Positions 25,760 to 35,082 of a DNA stretch of 64,000 nt are shown piece after piece. The stretch comes from Paludibaculum fermentans (lineage in GTDB: Bacteria > Acidobacteriota > Terriglobia > Bryobacterales > Bryobacteraceae): assembly GCF_015277775.1 (NCBI RefSeq), contig NZ_CP063849.1:1-64000 (forward strand). Reading direction: 5' to 3'. The position numbers and the translations under genes were made by a program. The number at the start of each line of letters is the position of its first letter. Within the stretch, counting starts at the first letter, position 1. Under the pieces are notes generated by a model. The model was not told where the DNA came from. It saw only the letters and a list, made by a program, of their open reading frames with translations, and made no database searches.

Positions 25760-26560
25760 ATGCCGACAACAACGACTGTTCCTTCCGTCGAGAGAGCGCT
25801 GCAGATTCTGGAGGTGCTGGATGCCTCGCGGCGCGGCATGAACATCGCGGAACTGGGCCGGAAGCTGGACATCCCCAGGAGCACGGCGCACGTCCTGGTG
25901 CTGACGCTGGAGCGCTGCGGCTACGTGACGAAATCGGCCAGCAGCCGGAATTATATGCTGTCGATGAAGGTGTTCAATCTGGGCCGCGAGATGGTGCAGA
26001 ACCAGAAGCTTTCGGAGATTGCCCTGGAGCCGATGAAGTGGCTGTCGGCGCAGGCGCGGCTGACCAGCCATCTGGCGGTGCTGGAGAACGACCAGGCGGT
26101 ATATGTCCAGAAGGTGGAGGGCCCCGGGTTCATCCGCTTCGACACGACAGTGGGCAAGCGCACGAACCTGCATTGCACGTCGGTGGGCAAAGTCCTGCTG
26201 GCGTACTGCCAGGAGGTGCACCGCAAGGAGTTCCTGTCGAAGATGACGTATGCGCGGTATACGCGGAAGACGATCACGACGGCGGCGGCGCTGCGGGTGG
26301 AACTGGCGAAGACCGCGGAGCGCGGCTACGCCATCGACGATGAGGAAGAGGAGTTGGAGGTGCGCTGCCTGGCGGTTCCGGTGTTCAATCCGCGGGGGGA
26401 GTTGGTGGCGGCGCTGAGTGTGACCGGCACGCTGGGTACGATCGTCGATCAGAGTATTCCTCCGATTGTGAGCCTGCTGCAGCGGGCCTCGGCGAGGATC
26501 TGCAACTATGCGGAAGCGCGGGAGGAGCACGAGCGGATGGAGCCGGAGACAAAGGCATGA
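25760..26560 (+). CDS. IclR family transcriptional regulator
   Basis: A 266-residue IclR-type regulator. An N-terminal winged HTH (residues ~5-65: SVERALQILEVLDASRRGMNIAELGRKLDIPRSTAHVLVLTLERCGYV) is followed by the GAF-like effector domain with LHCTSVGKVLLAY, GYAIDDEEEELEVRCLAVPVFN and the C-terminal GTLGTIVDQSIPPIV. A strong Shine-Dalgarno (GAGAGGAG) precedes it. Its stop overlaps the start of the ceramidase-like gene. It is the only regulator in the locus and therefore the best candidate to bind the four TCCAG-N4-CTGGA palindromes. Confidence 0.93.
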   Translation: MPTTTTVPSVERALQILEVLDASRRGMNIAELGRKLDIPRSTAHVLVLTLERCGYVTKSASSRNYMLSMKVFNLGREMVQNQKLSEIALEPMKWLSAQARLTSHLAVLENDQAVYVQKVEGPGFIRFDTTVGKRTNLHCTSVGKVLLAYCQEVHRKEFLSKMTYARYTRKTITTAAALRVELAKTAERGYAIDDEEEELEVRCLAVPVFNPRGELVAALSVTGTLGTIVDQSIPPIVSLLQRASARICNYAEAREEHERMEPETKA

Positions 26561-27960
26561 CGGGACAACTGCTGGCAGGCGCGGGGCGCAGCGAGATTAC
26601 GCCGTCGCCCGGAACTCCCCAGGGCGGTTGGGGTGCTCAGACGCACACGCGCGGCGACCGCGCGGATATGCCGTTTTACGCGACGGCGCTGGCGCTGGCG
26701 CAGGGTGCCGAACGAGTCGTGATTGTTGAGGCGGATGCCATCGGCTTCGATGCCGTGTGGACCGGCCGGATCGTGCAGGCCATTGCGAAGAGCACCGGTC
26801 TGGCGGAAGAGCGGATCCGTTTCTCGTGCTCGCACACGCATTCGGGTCCGAATACGTTCCGGCTGGCCAATATCGCGGAAGGGCTCGACATGGCGTTGAG
26901 CTACCTGGAGAGCCTGCCGGATCGCATCGCCGGGGCGGCCTGGCAGGCGCTGCAGGATCTGCGGCCCGTGCGAATCGGCGCCGGGGCAGGGCAGTGCGGC
27001 ATCAACTGCAAGCGGCGGGTGACGGTGGATGGCGGACTGACGGTGGTGGGAGAGGATCCCGACTCCGAGTGCGACCAGTCGTTGCATGTTGTGCGGCTGG
27101 AGTCGCTGGATGGCGACCCGGTGGCGCACCTGCTGCACTTTGCCTGCCACGGCACGACCATCGCCTGGCAGAGCCGCGATTTTACGCCCGATTTTCCGGG
27201 TCCCGCGCGCCAGGAGATGGAGCGGGCGTTTGGCGGGCTGTGCCTGTTCCTGCAGGGAGCGGCGGGCGACCTGGGTCCGCGTCGCGGGTTCACCGGCGAT
27301 CTGGAAGTCTATCGGCGGATGGGCCGTACGTTGGGCCTGACGGCGGCGGGTGTCGCATCCTCCATCGAGATGCAGCCAGTTCTCCGGCTGCTTACCGGGA
27401 TCGTCCGTAGCGGCGCGAACATTGCGCAGTACGAGTACGAGCCCGTGGAACAGGCCGCGCCCCGGCTGCAGGTGGAGACGCGCGTCATGGCCCTTCCCCT
27501 GAAGCCGTTCCCGGATCCAGAGTCAGAGGATCTGGAGTTGGCGCGGCTACGAGCCGAGGCGGCGCGGCTGCGCGAGGCCGGAAGGATGGAAGAGTTCAGT
27601 GTGGCCAACGGCCTGGCGACGCAGATGGGCTGGCGTGCCAACAATGCGCGGCTATTTCACGGCAAGACGGAGACGCCGTGGCAACTGCAGGTGATCCGGG
27701 TGGGTCCGGTGGCGCTGGTCAGCGTACCAGGCGAGCCCTTCTCGTCGATCGCGCAGCGCGTGGCGGACGCCTCACCGTTTCCGTTTACGTTGATGTCGGG
27801 TTATTCCAATGGCGGGTTCGGCTACATCCCGGACCGGAGCGCCTATGACGAGGGCGGCTACGAGATCGAAGCCACTCCGTTTTCCGCCGATGCCTGCGAC
27901 GTGGTGGTCGCCGAGGCCCTGCGGCTATTGAATGAATTGCACGAGAAGGAGCACGCGTGA
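26557..27960 (+). CDS. neutral/alkaline ceramidase N-terminal domain-like protein
   Basis: A 467-residue protein resembling the N-terminal catalytic domain of neutral/alkaline non-lysosomal ceramidases: GAGRSEITPSPG at the start, RFSCSHTHSGPN (metal-binding HTHSGP), LLHFACHGTTI and FLQGAAGDLGPR. It lacks a signal peptide and the C-terminal Ig-like domain, so it is much shorter than true ceramidases and probably cytoplasmic. Many bacterial homologues sit in sugar-catabolic clusters and are likely hydrolases of other amide or ester substrates. It overlaps both neighbours by 4 bp (ATGA). Confidence 0.82.
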   Translation: MTGQLLAGAGRSEITPSPGTPQGGWGAQTHTRGDRADMPFYATALALAQGAERVVIVEADAIGFDAVWTGRIVQAIAKSTGLAEERIRFSCSHTHSGPNTFRLANIAEGLDMALSYLESLPDRIAGAAWQALQDLRPVRIGAGAGQCGINCKRRVTVDGGLTVVGEDPDSECDQSLHVVRLESLDGDPVAHLLHFACHGTTIAWQSRDFTPDFPGPARQEMERAFGGLCLFLQGAAGDLGPRRGFTGDLEVYRRMGRTLGLTAAGVASSIEMQPVLRLLTGIVRSGANIAQYEYEPVEQAAPRLQVETRVMALPLKPFPDPESEDLELARLRAEAARLREAGRMEEFSVANGLATQMGWRANNARLFHGKTETPWQLQVIRVGPVALVSVPGEPFSSIAQRVADASPFPFTLMSGYSNGGFGYIPDRSAYDEGGYEIEATPFSADACDVVVAEALRLLNELHEKEHA

Positions 27961-29120
27961 AAATCACAAAGATCTCCACGATGGTGGTGAATGCCCGGAT
28001 GCGCAACTGGGTGTTTGTGAAGGTCGAGACGGATCAGCCCGGGCTGTATGGCTGGGGTGAGTCCACGCTCGAATGGAAGACGAAGGGCGTGGTGGGCGCG
28101 ATTGAGGACCTGTCGGTGTTGCTGATCGGGCAGAATCCGCTGCGGGTGGAGCACCTGTGGCAGGTGATGCACCGGCAGTATTTCTGGCGCGGCGGCATCA
28201 CGAACTTCTCCGCCATCAGCGGCATCGACCAGGCGTTGTGGGACATCAAGGGCAAGGAGTGCGGCAAGCCGGTCTGCGAACTGCTGGGCGGACCGGTGCG
28301 GGATACGCTGCGGTTCTACGATCACCTGGGCGGCGGCACCTTGGAAGGCATGTACAAGACCGTTGAACCGGAAGAGTTTGGCGCGCGGATCCAGGACAGT
28401 CTCTCTCGCGGCTTCACGGCCGTGAAGGCGATGCCGATCCCGGTGTCGGAGTACATCGAGAGCGCGTCGACGCTGAAGCGCGCGGCCAAGTGCGTGGAGG
28501 CGATGCGCCTGTCGGCCGGTGACGACATCGACATCATGCTCGACCTGCATGCGCGCACGACTCCGGCGGCGGCCATCCAGTTCGGCCGCATGCTGGTGGA
28601 CTACAACCTCTACTGGTACGAGGAACCGTGCTGGCCGGAGCATACGGAGGCCCTGGTGGAAGTGGCTCGGGCGCTGCCTTACCCCATCGCGACGGGCGAG
28701 CGGCTGGTGGGCCGCTGGGAGTTCCGCGAGTTGTTCGAGAAGCGCGCCTGCTCCATCATCCAGCCCGACGTGTCGCACTGTGGGGGCATCAGCGAAGCGC
28801 GGCGCATCGCGGCGATGGCCGAGACTTATCAGATGTCCGTGGCGTGCCACAACCCGCAGGGGCCCGTGAGTACGGCGGCGTCGACGCATGTCGGCTTCGC
28901 CACCCCGAACTACCTGATCCAGGAGATGGTGCGCGCCGACGTGCCGTGGCGCAACGATGTCGTCAGCGAGTTCATTCCGCTGGAGGCCGGCATCTGCACG
29001 GCGCCCACCCGCCCGGGTCTGGGCATCGACATCAATGAAACCGAGGCGGCGAAGTACCCCTTCCAGCCGGAGGTCCTGATGGCCTACAATCACCGCGACG
29101 GATCTGTTGCGGACTGGTAG
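27957..29120 (+). CDS. mandelate racemase/muconate lactonizing enzyme family dehydratase (galactonate dehydratase-like)
   Basis: A 387-residue enolase-superfamily enzyme. The capping domain (MKITKISTMVVNARMRNWVFVKVETD) is followed by the barrel with metal ligands in MLDLHAR (Asp ~196), YWYEEP and ATGERLVG (Glu), and a late catalytic His in CHNPQGPVST, the pattern of D-galactonate dehydratase-like sugar-acid dehydratases. It would convert an aldonate to a 2-keto-3-deoxy acid. Its ATG overlaps the ceramidase-like gene by 4 bp and it is followed directly by an SDR. The sugar-acid assignment is family-based, and the exact stereochemistry is not readable. Confidence 0.88.
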   Translation: MKITKISTMVVNARMRNWVFVKVETDQPGLYGWGESTLEWKTKGVVGAIEDLSVLLIGQNPLRVEHLWQVMHRQYFWRGGITNFSAISGIDQALWDIKGKECGKPVCELLGGPVRDTLRFYDHLGGGTLEGMYKTVEPEEFGARIQDSLSRGFTAVKAMPIPVSEYIESASTLKRAAKCVEAMRLSAGDDIDIMLDLHARTTPAAAIQFGRMLVDYNLYWYEEPCWPEHTEALVEVARALPYPIATGERLVGRWEFRELFEKRACSIIQPDVSHCGGISEARRIAAMAETYQMSVACHNPQGPVSTAASTHVGFATPNYLIQEMVRADVPWRNDVVSEFIPLEAGICTAPTRPGLGIDINETEAAKYPFQPEVLMAYNHRDGSVADW

Positions 29121-29124
29121 GAAC

Positions 29125-29883
29125 ATGGAAGGCAAACTGGCGGGTCGCGCGGCGCTCGTAACCGGGGCGTCGCGTGGGATTGGGCGGGCCATCGCGGTGG
29201 AACTGGCGCGCTTGGGCGCGAATGTCGCGATCAACTACGCGAGGCATCGCGAAGAGGCGATGGATGTGGCGGCCGAGATCGAACGCATGGGGTGCGACGC
29301 CATGGTGATCCAGGCCGATGTTGGGCAACGGGCCGAGGACGAGGTGATGGTCCGCTCGGTGCTCGAAGAGTTCGGCCGGCTGGACATCCTCGTCAACAAC
29401 GCGGCCTATAGCGTGCGGAAGCCGCTGCTGGAGATGGATCCGGCGGACATGGAACGAACTTGGGCGGTCTCCCTCTGGGGCGCGTTCCATTGCAGCCAGT
29501 TCGCGGCGCGCCTCATGGCAGAGCGCGGCGGCGGGTCGATCCTGATGGTCAGCTCCGTGCACGCGTCGCGGCCTTATCCGAACTGTAGCGCCTACAACGG
29601 AGCCAAGGCGGCCATGAACCAGATGGCGCTGACGTGGGCCGTGGAGTTGGCGCCGCACAAGATTCGCGTGAACGTGCTGGAGCCCGGCTGGACGGATACG
29701 CCGGGTGAGCGGGTCTACTATTCCGAAGACCAGATCGTAGAGAAGGGCAAAGACCTACTGCTGGGCCGCCTGGCCACGTCAGAAGAAGTGGCGAAGACCG
29801 CGGCGTTCCTGGTTTCCGATGATGCCTCGTATGTCACGGGGGCGGTGCTGCGCGTGGACGGCGGGTACGCCATCACGCACTAG
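29125..29883 (+). CDS. SDR family oxidoreductase
   Basis: A 252-residue classical short-chain dehydrogenase. Cofactor motif TGASRGIGRA (residues ~12-21), NNAAYS, catalytic Ser (MVSSVHAS) and Y-x-x-x-K (SAYNGAKAA), and the C-terminal GAVLRVDGGYA typical of FabG/glucose-dehydrogenase-like members. The ATG of MEGKLAGRAA is preferred over an upstream TTG because TAGGAA lies in front of it. It is the last gene of the operon, 4 bp after the dehydratase, and its stop overlaps the stop of the convergent gene. It likely oxidises a sugar or sugar lactone in the same pathway. Confidence 0.92.
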   Translation: MEGKLAGRAALVTGASRGIGRAIAVELARLGANVAINYARHREEAMDVAAEIERMGCDAMVIQADVGQRAEDEVMVRSVLEEFGRLDILVNNAAYSVRKPLLEMDPADMERTWAVSLWGAFHCSQFAARLMAERGGGSILMVSSVHASRPYPNCSAYNGAKAAMNQMALTWAVELAPHKIRVNVLEPGWTDTPGERVYYSEDQIVEKGKDLLLGRLATSEEVAKTAAFLVSDDASYVTGAVLRVDGGYAITH

Positions 29884-31619
29884 TCGACGCGGATGCGGAT
29901 GTCGAACTGCTGCTCGGCGGGGCGGAGCCACGGGTGCGTTCCGCCCTTGAGGGTGAAGGGGATGGTGACGACGCCCACCGCGCGTTCCAGCCGGTACTCC
30001 GGACCATTGCGGTATGGGTTGTAGGGATAGACGGGCCATTGGAAGCGCGCTCCGGCAGGCAGGGCAAGTGTCCAGCCGTTGTGCTTCAGCAGGCCGCCGA
30101 GTTCTTCGGCTGTCCAGAGGACTGGATCCTTACCGGCCGTCGTATGCTTCTCCGCGGAATCGAGGGACTGGCCGGGCTGGATGGTTACCTGTAGCGCCAG
30201 TTGCGCCTCTTCTGGAGCTGGGCCCATGCCGGTGATGCTCCAGTGGAGCGAGAGTTCCTTGCCGGTGGGCGGCGTGGTGGTGAGATCCGCGAAGAAGCGC
30301 TGGAAGCCCAGGGACAGGCGGTCTCCGCTTGCTTCCATCGACAGCTTCCCGTCGATTGGCAGGTTGTAGACCTTGCCGCCGATCTTCTCGTTGAAGGTGG
30401 CGAGTTCGGGCTGGTTCTTCGAGTTCGCGGCCGTGAGGATGAGGCCCGTCTTCTCATGCCACACGCTGACGTGCGCCTGGCGCTCCAGGAACCATTGGCT
30501 TAGCGGCAACGGCGTGTCGCGCAGGGCGGAGAGGTTCACGACCCAGGGGCCGGTCTTGCGGATGCCGGCCGGGATCTGCAACTGGCGCGAGTAAGCCTGT
30601 TGAAGCTGTGGGGGCGGAGCCGTGGGCCCTGCGTGATAGTAGACGGCGTTCTGGGCGATGCGGCCCAGCGCGTCCATGTCGAGGTCGTGTTCCGGCAAGT
30701 GGCGGGCCAGGAACTCGGCGTAGCCTCGGCCATCGGGGAAGTAAGAGAACGCGAACTGGCCCCAGTCCATCACATGCCAGTAGCGGTTGCGGTCGTTCAA
30801 CGTCTCCACGGGCTGGCCATCGGGATAAGTGAAGTACTTGTGGAAGCCGGTGGAGCGGCGCAGGGCTTGCAAGGCCGCGGAATCCCTGGTGTTTTCGTAG
30901 TAGAGCGCCACGGCGCTCATGGTCAGGTGGTCGTAGCCGATGGTGGGCGTCAGGCGGCTGCGCTCGCCCCAGAAGCCATCCTCGTGCTGCTGTTGCACAT
31001 AGCGTTGGAGGATCTGCTTTCCGAGTGTTGTCCACTCCGGCTTGTGGAATAGCGGTCCGGCGATCATGAGGTTCACAGCCCACAGCGAGTAGTGATTCGT
31101 GGAAGTACCGATGAAGGCCGAGGTGTACCAGGGCACATCGCGCCACGCCCGGCTTTCGTGCACGATGGTGGCGATGTTGGTCTCCAGGGCCCATTGCCAG
31201 CGGGCGCGGCGCGCTTCGCCCAGATCGTCGCGCAGCAGGCGGTAGGCCTCCAGCCACATATAAACGTCCCACCAGCTATCGGGCCGCGACTCGAAGCCAC
31301 CCTTTTCGTTCTCTTTCACCAGCAGGTCGCCAATCTGTAAGGCCAATGACAGCATGCGCTTATCGCCGCAGCGCGGATTGGCCGGGTGCTGTTGCTTGTA
31401 GAGGACGGCGGGCGTGAGTACTGCGTAGGGGAAGTGGTTCCAGCCGGCTGGCTGTTCCAGTTGCTTCAGCTCGGCGCCGGGCGAGGCCTGCAGATGCCGC
31501 TGGATGCGTTGTGCCCCCTCATCGAGCCACGTGTAGTAGCGGCCGGGCAGATACTGCGCACTGGCTGTACCCGCGCATCCGAGAGACAATAAAATCAGGC
31601 AGATTAGAGGTTGGCGCAT
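29880..31619 (-). CDS. secreted protein with alpha/alpha-toroid-like fold, possible glycan-active enzyme
   Basis: A 579-residue protein with a signal peptide (LICLILLSLGCAGTASAQ). Residues ~60-350 are helical and rich in aromatic residues (SWWDVYMWLEAYRLL, STNHYSLWAVNLMIAGPLF, EDGFWGERSRLTPTIGYDHLTMSAVALYY), as in alpha/alpha-barrel glycoside hydrolases and polysaccharide lyases; the C-terminal ~220 residues are beta-rich. I cannot place it in a named family. Its promoter region is shared with the right-hand TonB receptor and contains operator copy 4, so it probably acts in the periplasm on the substrate of the locus. It is convergent with the SDR gene. Confidence 0.65.
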   Translation of the reverse strand: MRQPLICLILLSLGCAGTASAQYLPGRYYTWLDEGAQRIQRHLQASPGAELKQLEQPAGWNHFPYAVLTPAVLYKQQHPANPRCGDKRMLSLALQIGDLLVKENEKGGFESRPDSWWDVYMWLEAYRLLRDDLGEARRARWQWALETNIATIVHESRAWRDVPWYTSAFIGTSTNHYSLWAVNLMIAGPLFHKPEWTTLGKQILQRYVQQQHEDGFWGERSRLTPTIGYDHLTMSAVALYYENTRDSAALQALRRSTGFHKYFTYPDGQPVETLNDRNRYWHVMDWGQFAFSYFPDGRGYAEFLARHLPEHDLDMDALGRIAQNAVYYHAGPTAPPPQLQQAYSRQLQIPAGIRKTGPWVVNLSALRDTPLPLSQWFLERQAHVSVWHEKTGLILTAANSKNQPELATFNEKIGGKVYNLPIDGKLSMEASGDRLSLGFQRFFADLTTTPPTGKELSLHWSITGMGPAPEEAQLALQVTIQPGQSLDSAEKHTTAGKDPVLWTAEELGGLLKHNGWTLALPAGARFQWPVYPYNPYRNGPEYRLERAVGVVTIPFTLKGGTHPWLRPAEQQFDIRIRVD

Positions 31620-31708
31620 TCGTAAGGATCCAAAGGTACCGCGGCGTCAGAGTACCGGAACCTGAGAGATTCAGTCAATCCATCCACCGTTGCAGGCCAG
31701 GGGTTTTC

Positions 31709-31724
31709 GTCCAGGATGCTGGAT
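31709..31724. promoter_or_regulatory. palindromic operator, copy 4 (GTCCAG-GATG-CTGGAT)
   Basis: The same TCCAG-N4-CTGGA core as copies 1-3, with one mismatch in the outermost pair, preceded by the TTTTC also seen before copy 1. It lies between the divergent secreted protein gene (start 31619) and the TonB-dependent receptor (start 31804), 79 nt before the latter. It links the right flank of the locus to the same regulator. Confidence 0.73.
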
Positions 31725-31803
31725 GAACGTTTTATTTCAATTGAGAGGATCTTCGCGGGCACCCATACTGCGAATCAGAAGATTTCTCGGGAGGTCGCTC
31801 ACC

Positions 31804-34800
31804 ATGCTGCGAACAATCCTCATATTGGTCTTGACTGCCGCCGGTCTCTCCGCGCAGAGTATCACCGGCACCATAGTAGGCACTGTCACAGACTCTTCCG
31901 GCGCCGTCGTTCTTGGCGCCAAGGTCAACGTAACCAGCGAAGGCTCAGGGGCCGCCTTCATTACCAGTACCAATAATAACGGCGACTACACTGTGCCGAA
32001 TCTTCTCGCGGGCGAGTACCGCGTGCAGGTGTCGCAGGCGGGCTTCCGGCCCGTGGATGTGAAGAACGTCACGGTCCTGTTGAACCAGACCGTTCGCGCC
32101 GATGTCCGGTTGGAGCCGGGCTCGCTCGATCAGCGCGTCTCCGTCACGGCGGAGGCTCCGCTGGTGCAATCGGAGACCTCGTCAATCTCCAGCATCATAG
32201 ACACGCACGCTGTGCAGTCGCTCCCCGTGAACGGCCGAACCACCGCCACGTTCATCCTCATTGCGCCCGGCAACGCCAGCGATTGGGCGTCGAACCCGAA
32301 CATCGGCGGCGCGCAGCACTGGGGCGGCAGCAAGTTTACCGTGGATGGCGTTTCCACCGACGATCTCGGTAACGGCGGCGGCACCTACTCTTACGCTACT
32401 TCCCTCGCCACACAGCCCTCGTTGGAAACCATCGACGAGATGAAGATCGAAAGCAACAGCGCGAAGGCCGAGTACTCCGGCTCAGTCGCGGTCTCCACCA
32501 TCACCAAGCGCGGCAGCAATACGCTGCACGGCTCGCTGTTCGAGTTCAACCGCAACGCGCAACTGGCCGCCAATCAGTTCTTCTCGAACGCGGCCGGCAA
32601 GGCGCGGCCTCCCTATAACCGCAACGAGTTCGGTGGTTCCGTGGGCGGGCCGGTCATCAAGAACCGTACCTTCTTCTTTGGAGCCGTGGAAGCACTCACA
32701 CTGCGGCAGTCGAATGTCGGGACGTTCTCGGTGCCCGTGCAGACGCTGCGCGAAGGTACGTTCACCACCACGGTGAAGGATCCTCTCAACGGCGGCGCGG
32801 CGTTCCCGAACAACCAGATCCCGGTGAACCGCATCGACTCGCGCTCGAAGACGATGCTGGGCTTCATCCCGCTGCCGACCAAGGCGGGCGCCACCTTCAA
32901 CTACGTGGAGAACCTGCCGGTGCAGATCGGCGTGCAGCGCTACTCGGCGCGCGTCGACCACAACTTCAACCAGTCGAACATGCTGGGCATCTCGCTGGCT
33001 TATGCCAAGGGCGACCCTTATTCGACGAACCTCTATTCGCCGAGCATGTACGGCAACTACTCCAACGCCGGCTTCCTCACGAAATCCGCCAGCCTGACCT
33101 ATACGCGGATTCTGTCGGCCAACATGACCAACGAGCTGCGCGGCTCCTACTTCACGATGGTGAATATCCGCATCGGCCAGAACCAGGACTTCAATCCCGC
33201 CTCGATCTTCCCCGGCCTGTTCACCCCCATCCCGATGGGCGGCTTGCCCACGTTCAACATCTCCGGGTATACGAAGGTGGGCGATGTGGGCGGTGCGCAG
33301 CCGAACCCGCAGATCACCAATCAGTTTGGCGATACGTTCTCTTGGATTCATGGTTCGCACGTGACCAAGGCCGGTATCGACTCCTCCTTCGGCCGCGTCT
33401 CCACCAATCCGTCAGTCTCCGCCTCGGTGCTGGGGAGCTTCAGCTTCCTGGCGCGCTATACCGGCAACGTGATCGGAGACCTGTTGCTGGGCTACCCCAC
33501 CTCGGCTACCCGCGCCACCGCCACGCCGCCAAATGTGATGAACCAGAACCGCTACGGCTTCTACATCCAGGACGATTGGAAGGTCTCGCGCAACCTCACC
33601 GTGAATGCCGGTCTGCGCTATGAACTGCAGACGCAGTTCACGGAACGCGGCGGCGCCCTGTCGAACTTCGACTTTGGCTCCGGCCAGATGGTGGTGCGGA
33701 CCACCGGCGGCGGCCAGTATGCGCCGGCGGCCATCGCCGCGCTGCTGGCGGCTTACCCGACAGTGAAGTCTGAGAACGTGGGCTGGGGCTCCGATCTGCT
33801 GCTGCCCGACCACAAGAACTTCGCGCCGCGCGTCGGCGTGGCTTACCGGCCCTTCGGCAACAACAAGACCGTGGTGCGCGGCGGCTACGGCATCTTCTAC
33901 AACCTGATCCCTGTCTACCAGGGCATCTATCAGTTGGGCATCAGCAACACGCCCTACCGGCTGGCGCAGTCGTTCACCGGCGGCGCGACCTCGCCCACCA
34001 TCAGCCTGGCCGATCCCTTCAGCGTCACGCCCACTGTCTCCGCCAATCCCGTGGCCTACGCCGTGAACCGCCAGATCCGCAACCCTTACTCGCAGCAGTG
34101 GAATCTCTCGGTGGAGCGAGTGCTGCCCGGCGAAGTCGGCCTGCGGGTCGCCTACCTCGGCAACAAAGGGAACCGGGTTCTCTTCGTGAACTCCGACATG
34201 AACCTACCGGCGACCATGTCCCTCGGGAATCTGCAGACCCAGCGGCCTTACCAACCCTGGGCCAACATCTACACGATGAGCCCCACGGGCAACATGTTCA
34301 CGCACCAGATGCAGGTGGAAGGCACGCGCCGCTTCAACAACGGCCTGTTCCTGCAGAGCAGCTTTAACTGGACCAAGACCCTGGATAACGTGCCCTACTC
34401 CGGCACGGTGCAGAATCCCTACAACACCTCGCTGGACCGCGGCAATTCGGAAGGCATCCGGCGCTTCACGTTCTACGCAACCGGCACGTACGACCTGCCG
34501 TTCGGTACCGGCAAGAAGTTCGCCAACTGGGACAACCCCATGAAGTACGTGGTCAGCGGCTGGCGCCTGGCGTCGGTGGTGCAACTGCGCTCCGGCGCTC
34601 CGTTCAGTGTCACCTTCACGCCCACCCTGGGCGGCTGGTATGCGAACCGCGCCAACGTGGCCAGCAGCGATTTCTACGGCTCAGACCAGTCGATCGCGCA
34701 CTGGTTCAATCCCGCCGCTTTCACGGCGCCGGCGAACTTCACCTTCGGCAACAGCGCCCGCAACATGCTGTTCGGGCCGGGGTCGAAGTCGATCGACGCC

Positions 34801-34992
34801 AGCCTGACGAAGATCACCGCCATCACTGAGCGCTTCAAGACGGAGTTCCGGGCCGAGTTCTTCAATGTGCCCAACACTCCGAGTTTTGGCCTACCGGCTA
34901 CGGACATAACCGTGCCCTCGACGGTAGGCATCATCAGCAGCACAACCGTGGATGCCAGAACCGTCCAGTTTGGGCTGAAGCTGTTGTTCTAA
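31804..34992 (+). CDS. Oar-type TonB-dependent receptor with carboxypeptidase-regulatory domain
   Basis: A 1062-residue outer-membrane receptor. The start at MLRTILILVLTAAGLSAQ is fixed by GGGAGGT about 9 nt upstream and a complete signal peptide; the open frame extends to 31690 without signal features. It has a carboxypeptidase-regulatory domain (ITGTIVGTVTDSSGAVVLGAKVNVT; GDYTVPNLLAGEYRVQVSQAGF), the linker SVTAEAPLVQSE, a plug (VQSLPVNGRTTATFILIAPGN) and a large barrel ending VQFGLKLLF. Operator copy 4 lies upstream. A strong hairpin and then a Gfo/Idh/MocA gene follow, so read-through may link them. Confidence 0.92.
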   Translation: MLRTILILVLTAAGLSAQSITGTIVGTVTDSSGAVVLGAKVNVTSEGSGAAFITSTNNNGDYTVPNLLAGEYRVQVSQAGFRPVDVKNVTVLLNQTVRADVRLEPGSLDQRVSVTAEAPLVQSETSSISSIIDTHAVQSLPVNGRTTATFILIAPGNASDWASNPNIGGAQHWGGSKFTVDGVSTDDLGNGGGTYSYATSLATQPSLETIDEMKIESNSAKAEYSGSVAVSTITKRGSNTLHGSLFEFNRNAQLAANQFFSNAAGKARPPYNRNEFGGSVGGPVIKNRTFFFGAVEALTLRQSNVGTFSVPVQTLREGTFTTTVKDPLNGGAAFPNNQIPVNRIDSRSKTMLGFIPLPTKAGATFNYVENLPVQIGVQRYSARVDHNFNQSNMLGISLAYAKGDPYSTNLYSPSMYGNYSNAGFLTKSASLTYTRILSANMTNELRGSYFTMVNIRIGQNQDFNPASIFPGLFTPIPMGGLPTFNISGYTKVGDVGGAQPNPQITNQFGDTFSWIHGSHVTKAGIDSSFGRVSTNPSVSASVLGSFSFLARYTGNVIGDLLLGYPTSATRATATPPNVMNQNRYGFYIQDDWKVSRNLTVNAGLRYELQTQFTERGGALSNFDFGSGQMVVRTTGGGQYAPAAIAALLAAYPTVKSENVGWGSDLLLPDHKNFAPRVGVAYRPFGNNKTVVRGGYGIFYNLIPVYQGIYQLGISNTPYRLAQSFTGGATSPTISLADPFSVTPTVSANPVAYAVNRQIRNPYSQQWNLSVERVLPGEVGLRVAYLGNKGNRVLFVNSDMNLPATMSLGNLQTQRPYQPWANIYTMSPTGNMFTHQMQVEGTRRFNNGLFLQSSFNWTKTLDNVPYSGTVQNPYNTSLDRGNSEGIRRFTFYATGTYDLPFGTGKKFANWDNPMKYVVSGWRLASVVQLRSGAPFSVTFTPTLGGWYANRANVASSDFYGSDQSIAHWFNPAAFTAPANFTFGNSARNMLFGPGSKSIDASLTKITAITERFKTEFRAEFFNVPNTPSFGLPATDITVPSTVGIISSTTVDARTVQFGLKLLF

Positions 34993-35006
34993 TGCATGGG
35001 GCGGAC

Positions 35007-35037
35007 GCGCTCCGGGTTATGACCCAACCCGGAGCGC
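35007..35037 (+). terminator. strong hairpin after the TonB receptor gene
   Basis: GCGCTCCGGGTT (35007-35018) pairs perfectly with AACCCGGAGCGC (35026-35037), a 12-bp stem with a 7-nt loop. There is no T-tract, so it may act as an RNA stabiliser or attenuator between the receptor and the oxidoreductase rather than a complete terminator. Confidence 0.75.
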
Positions 35038-35082
35038 GGGCCCATGCGGCATTTCCCCATTTCCCTCGGAGATTCTCCCCCT

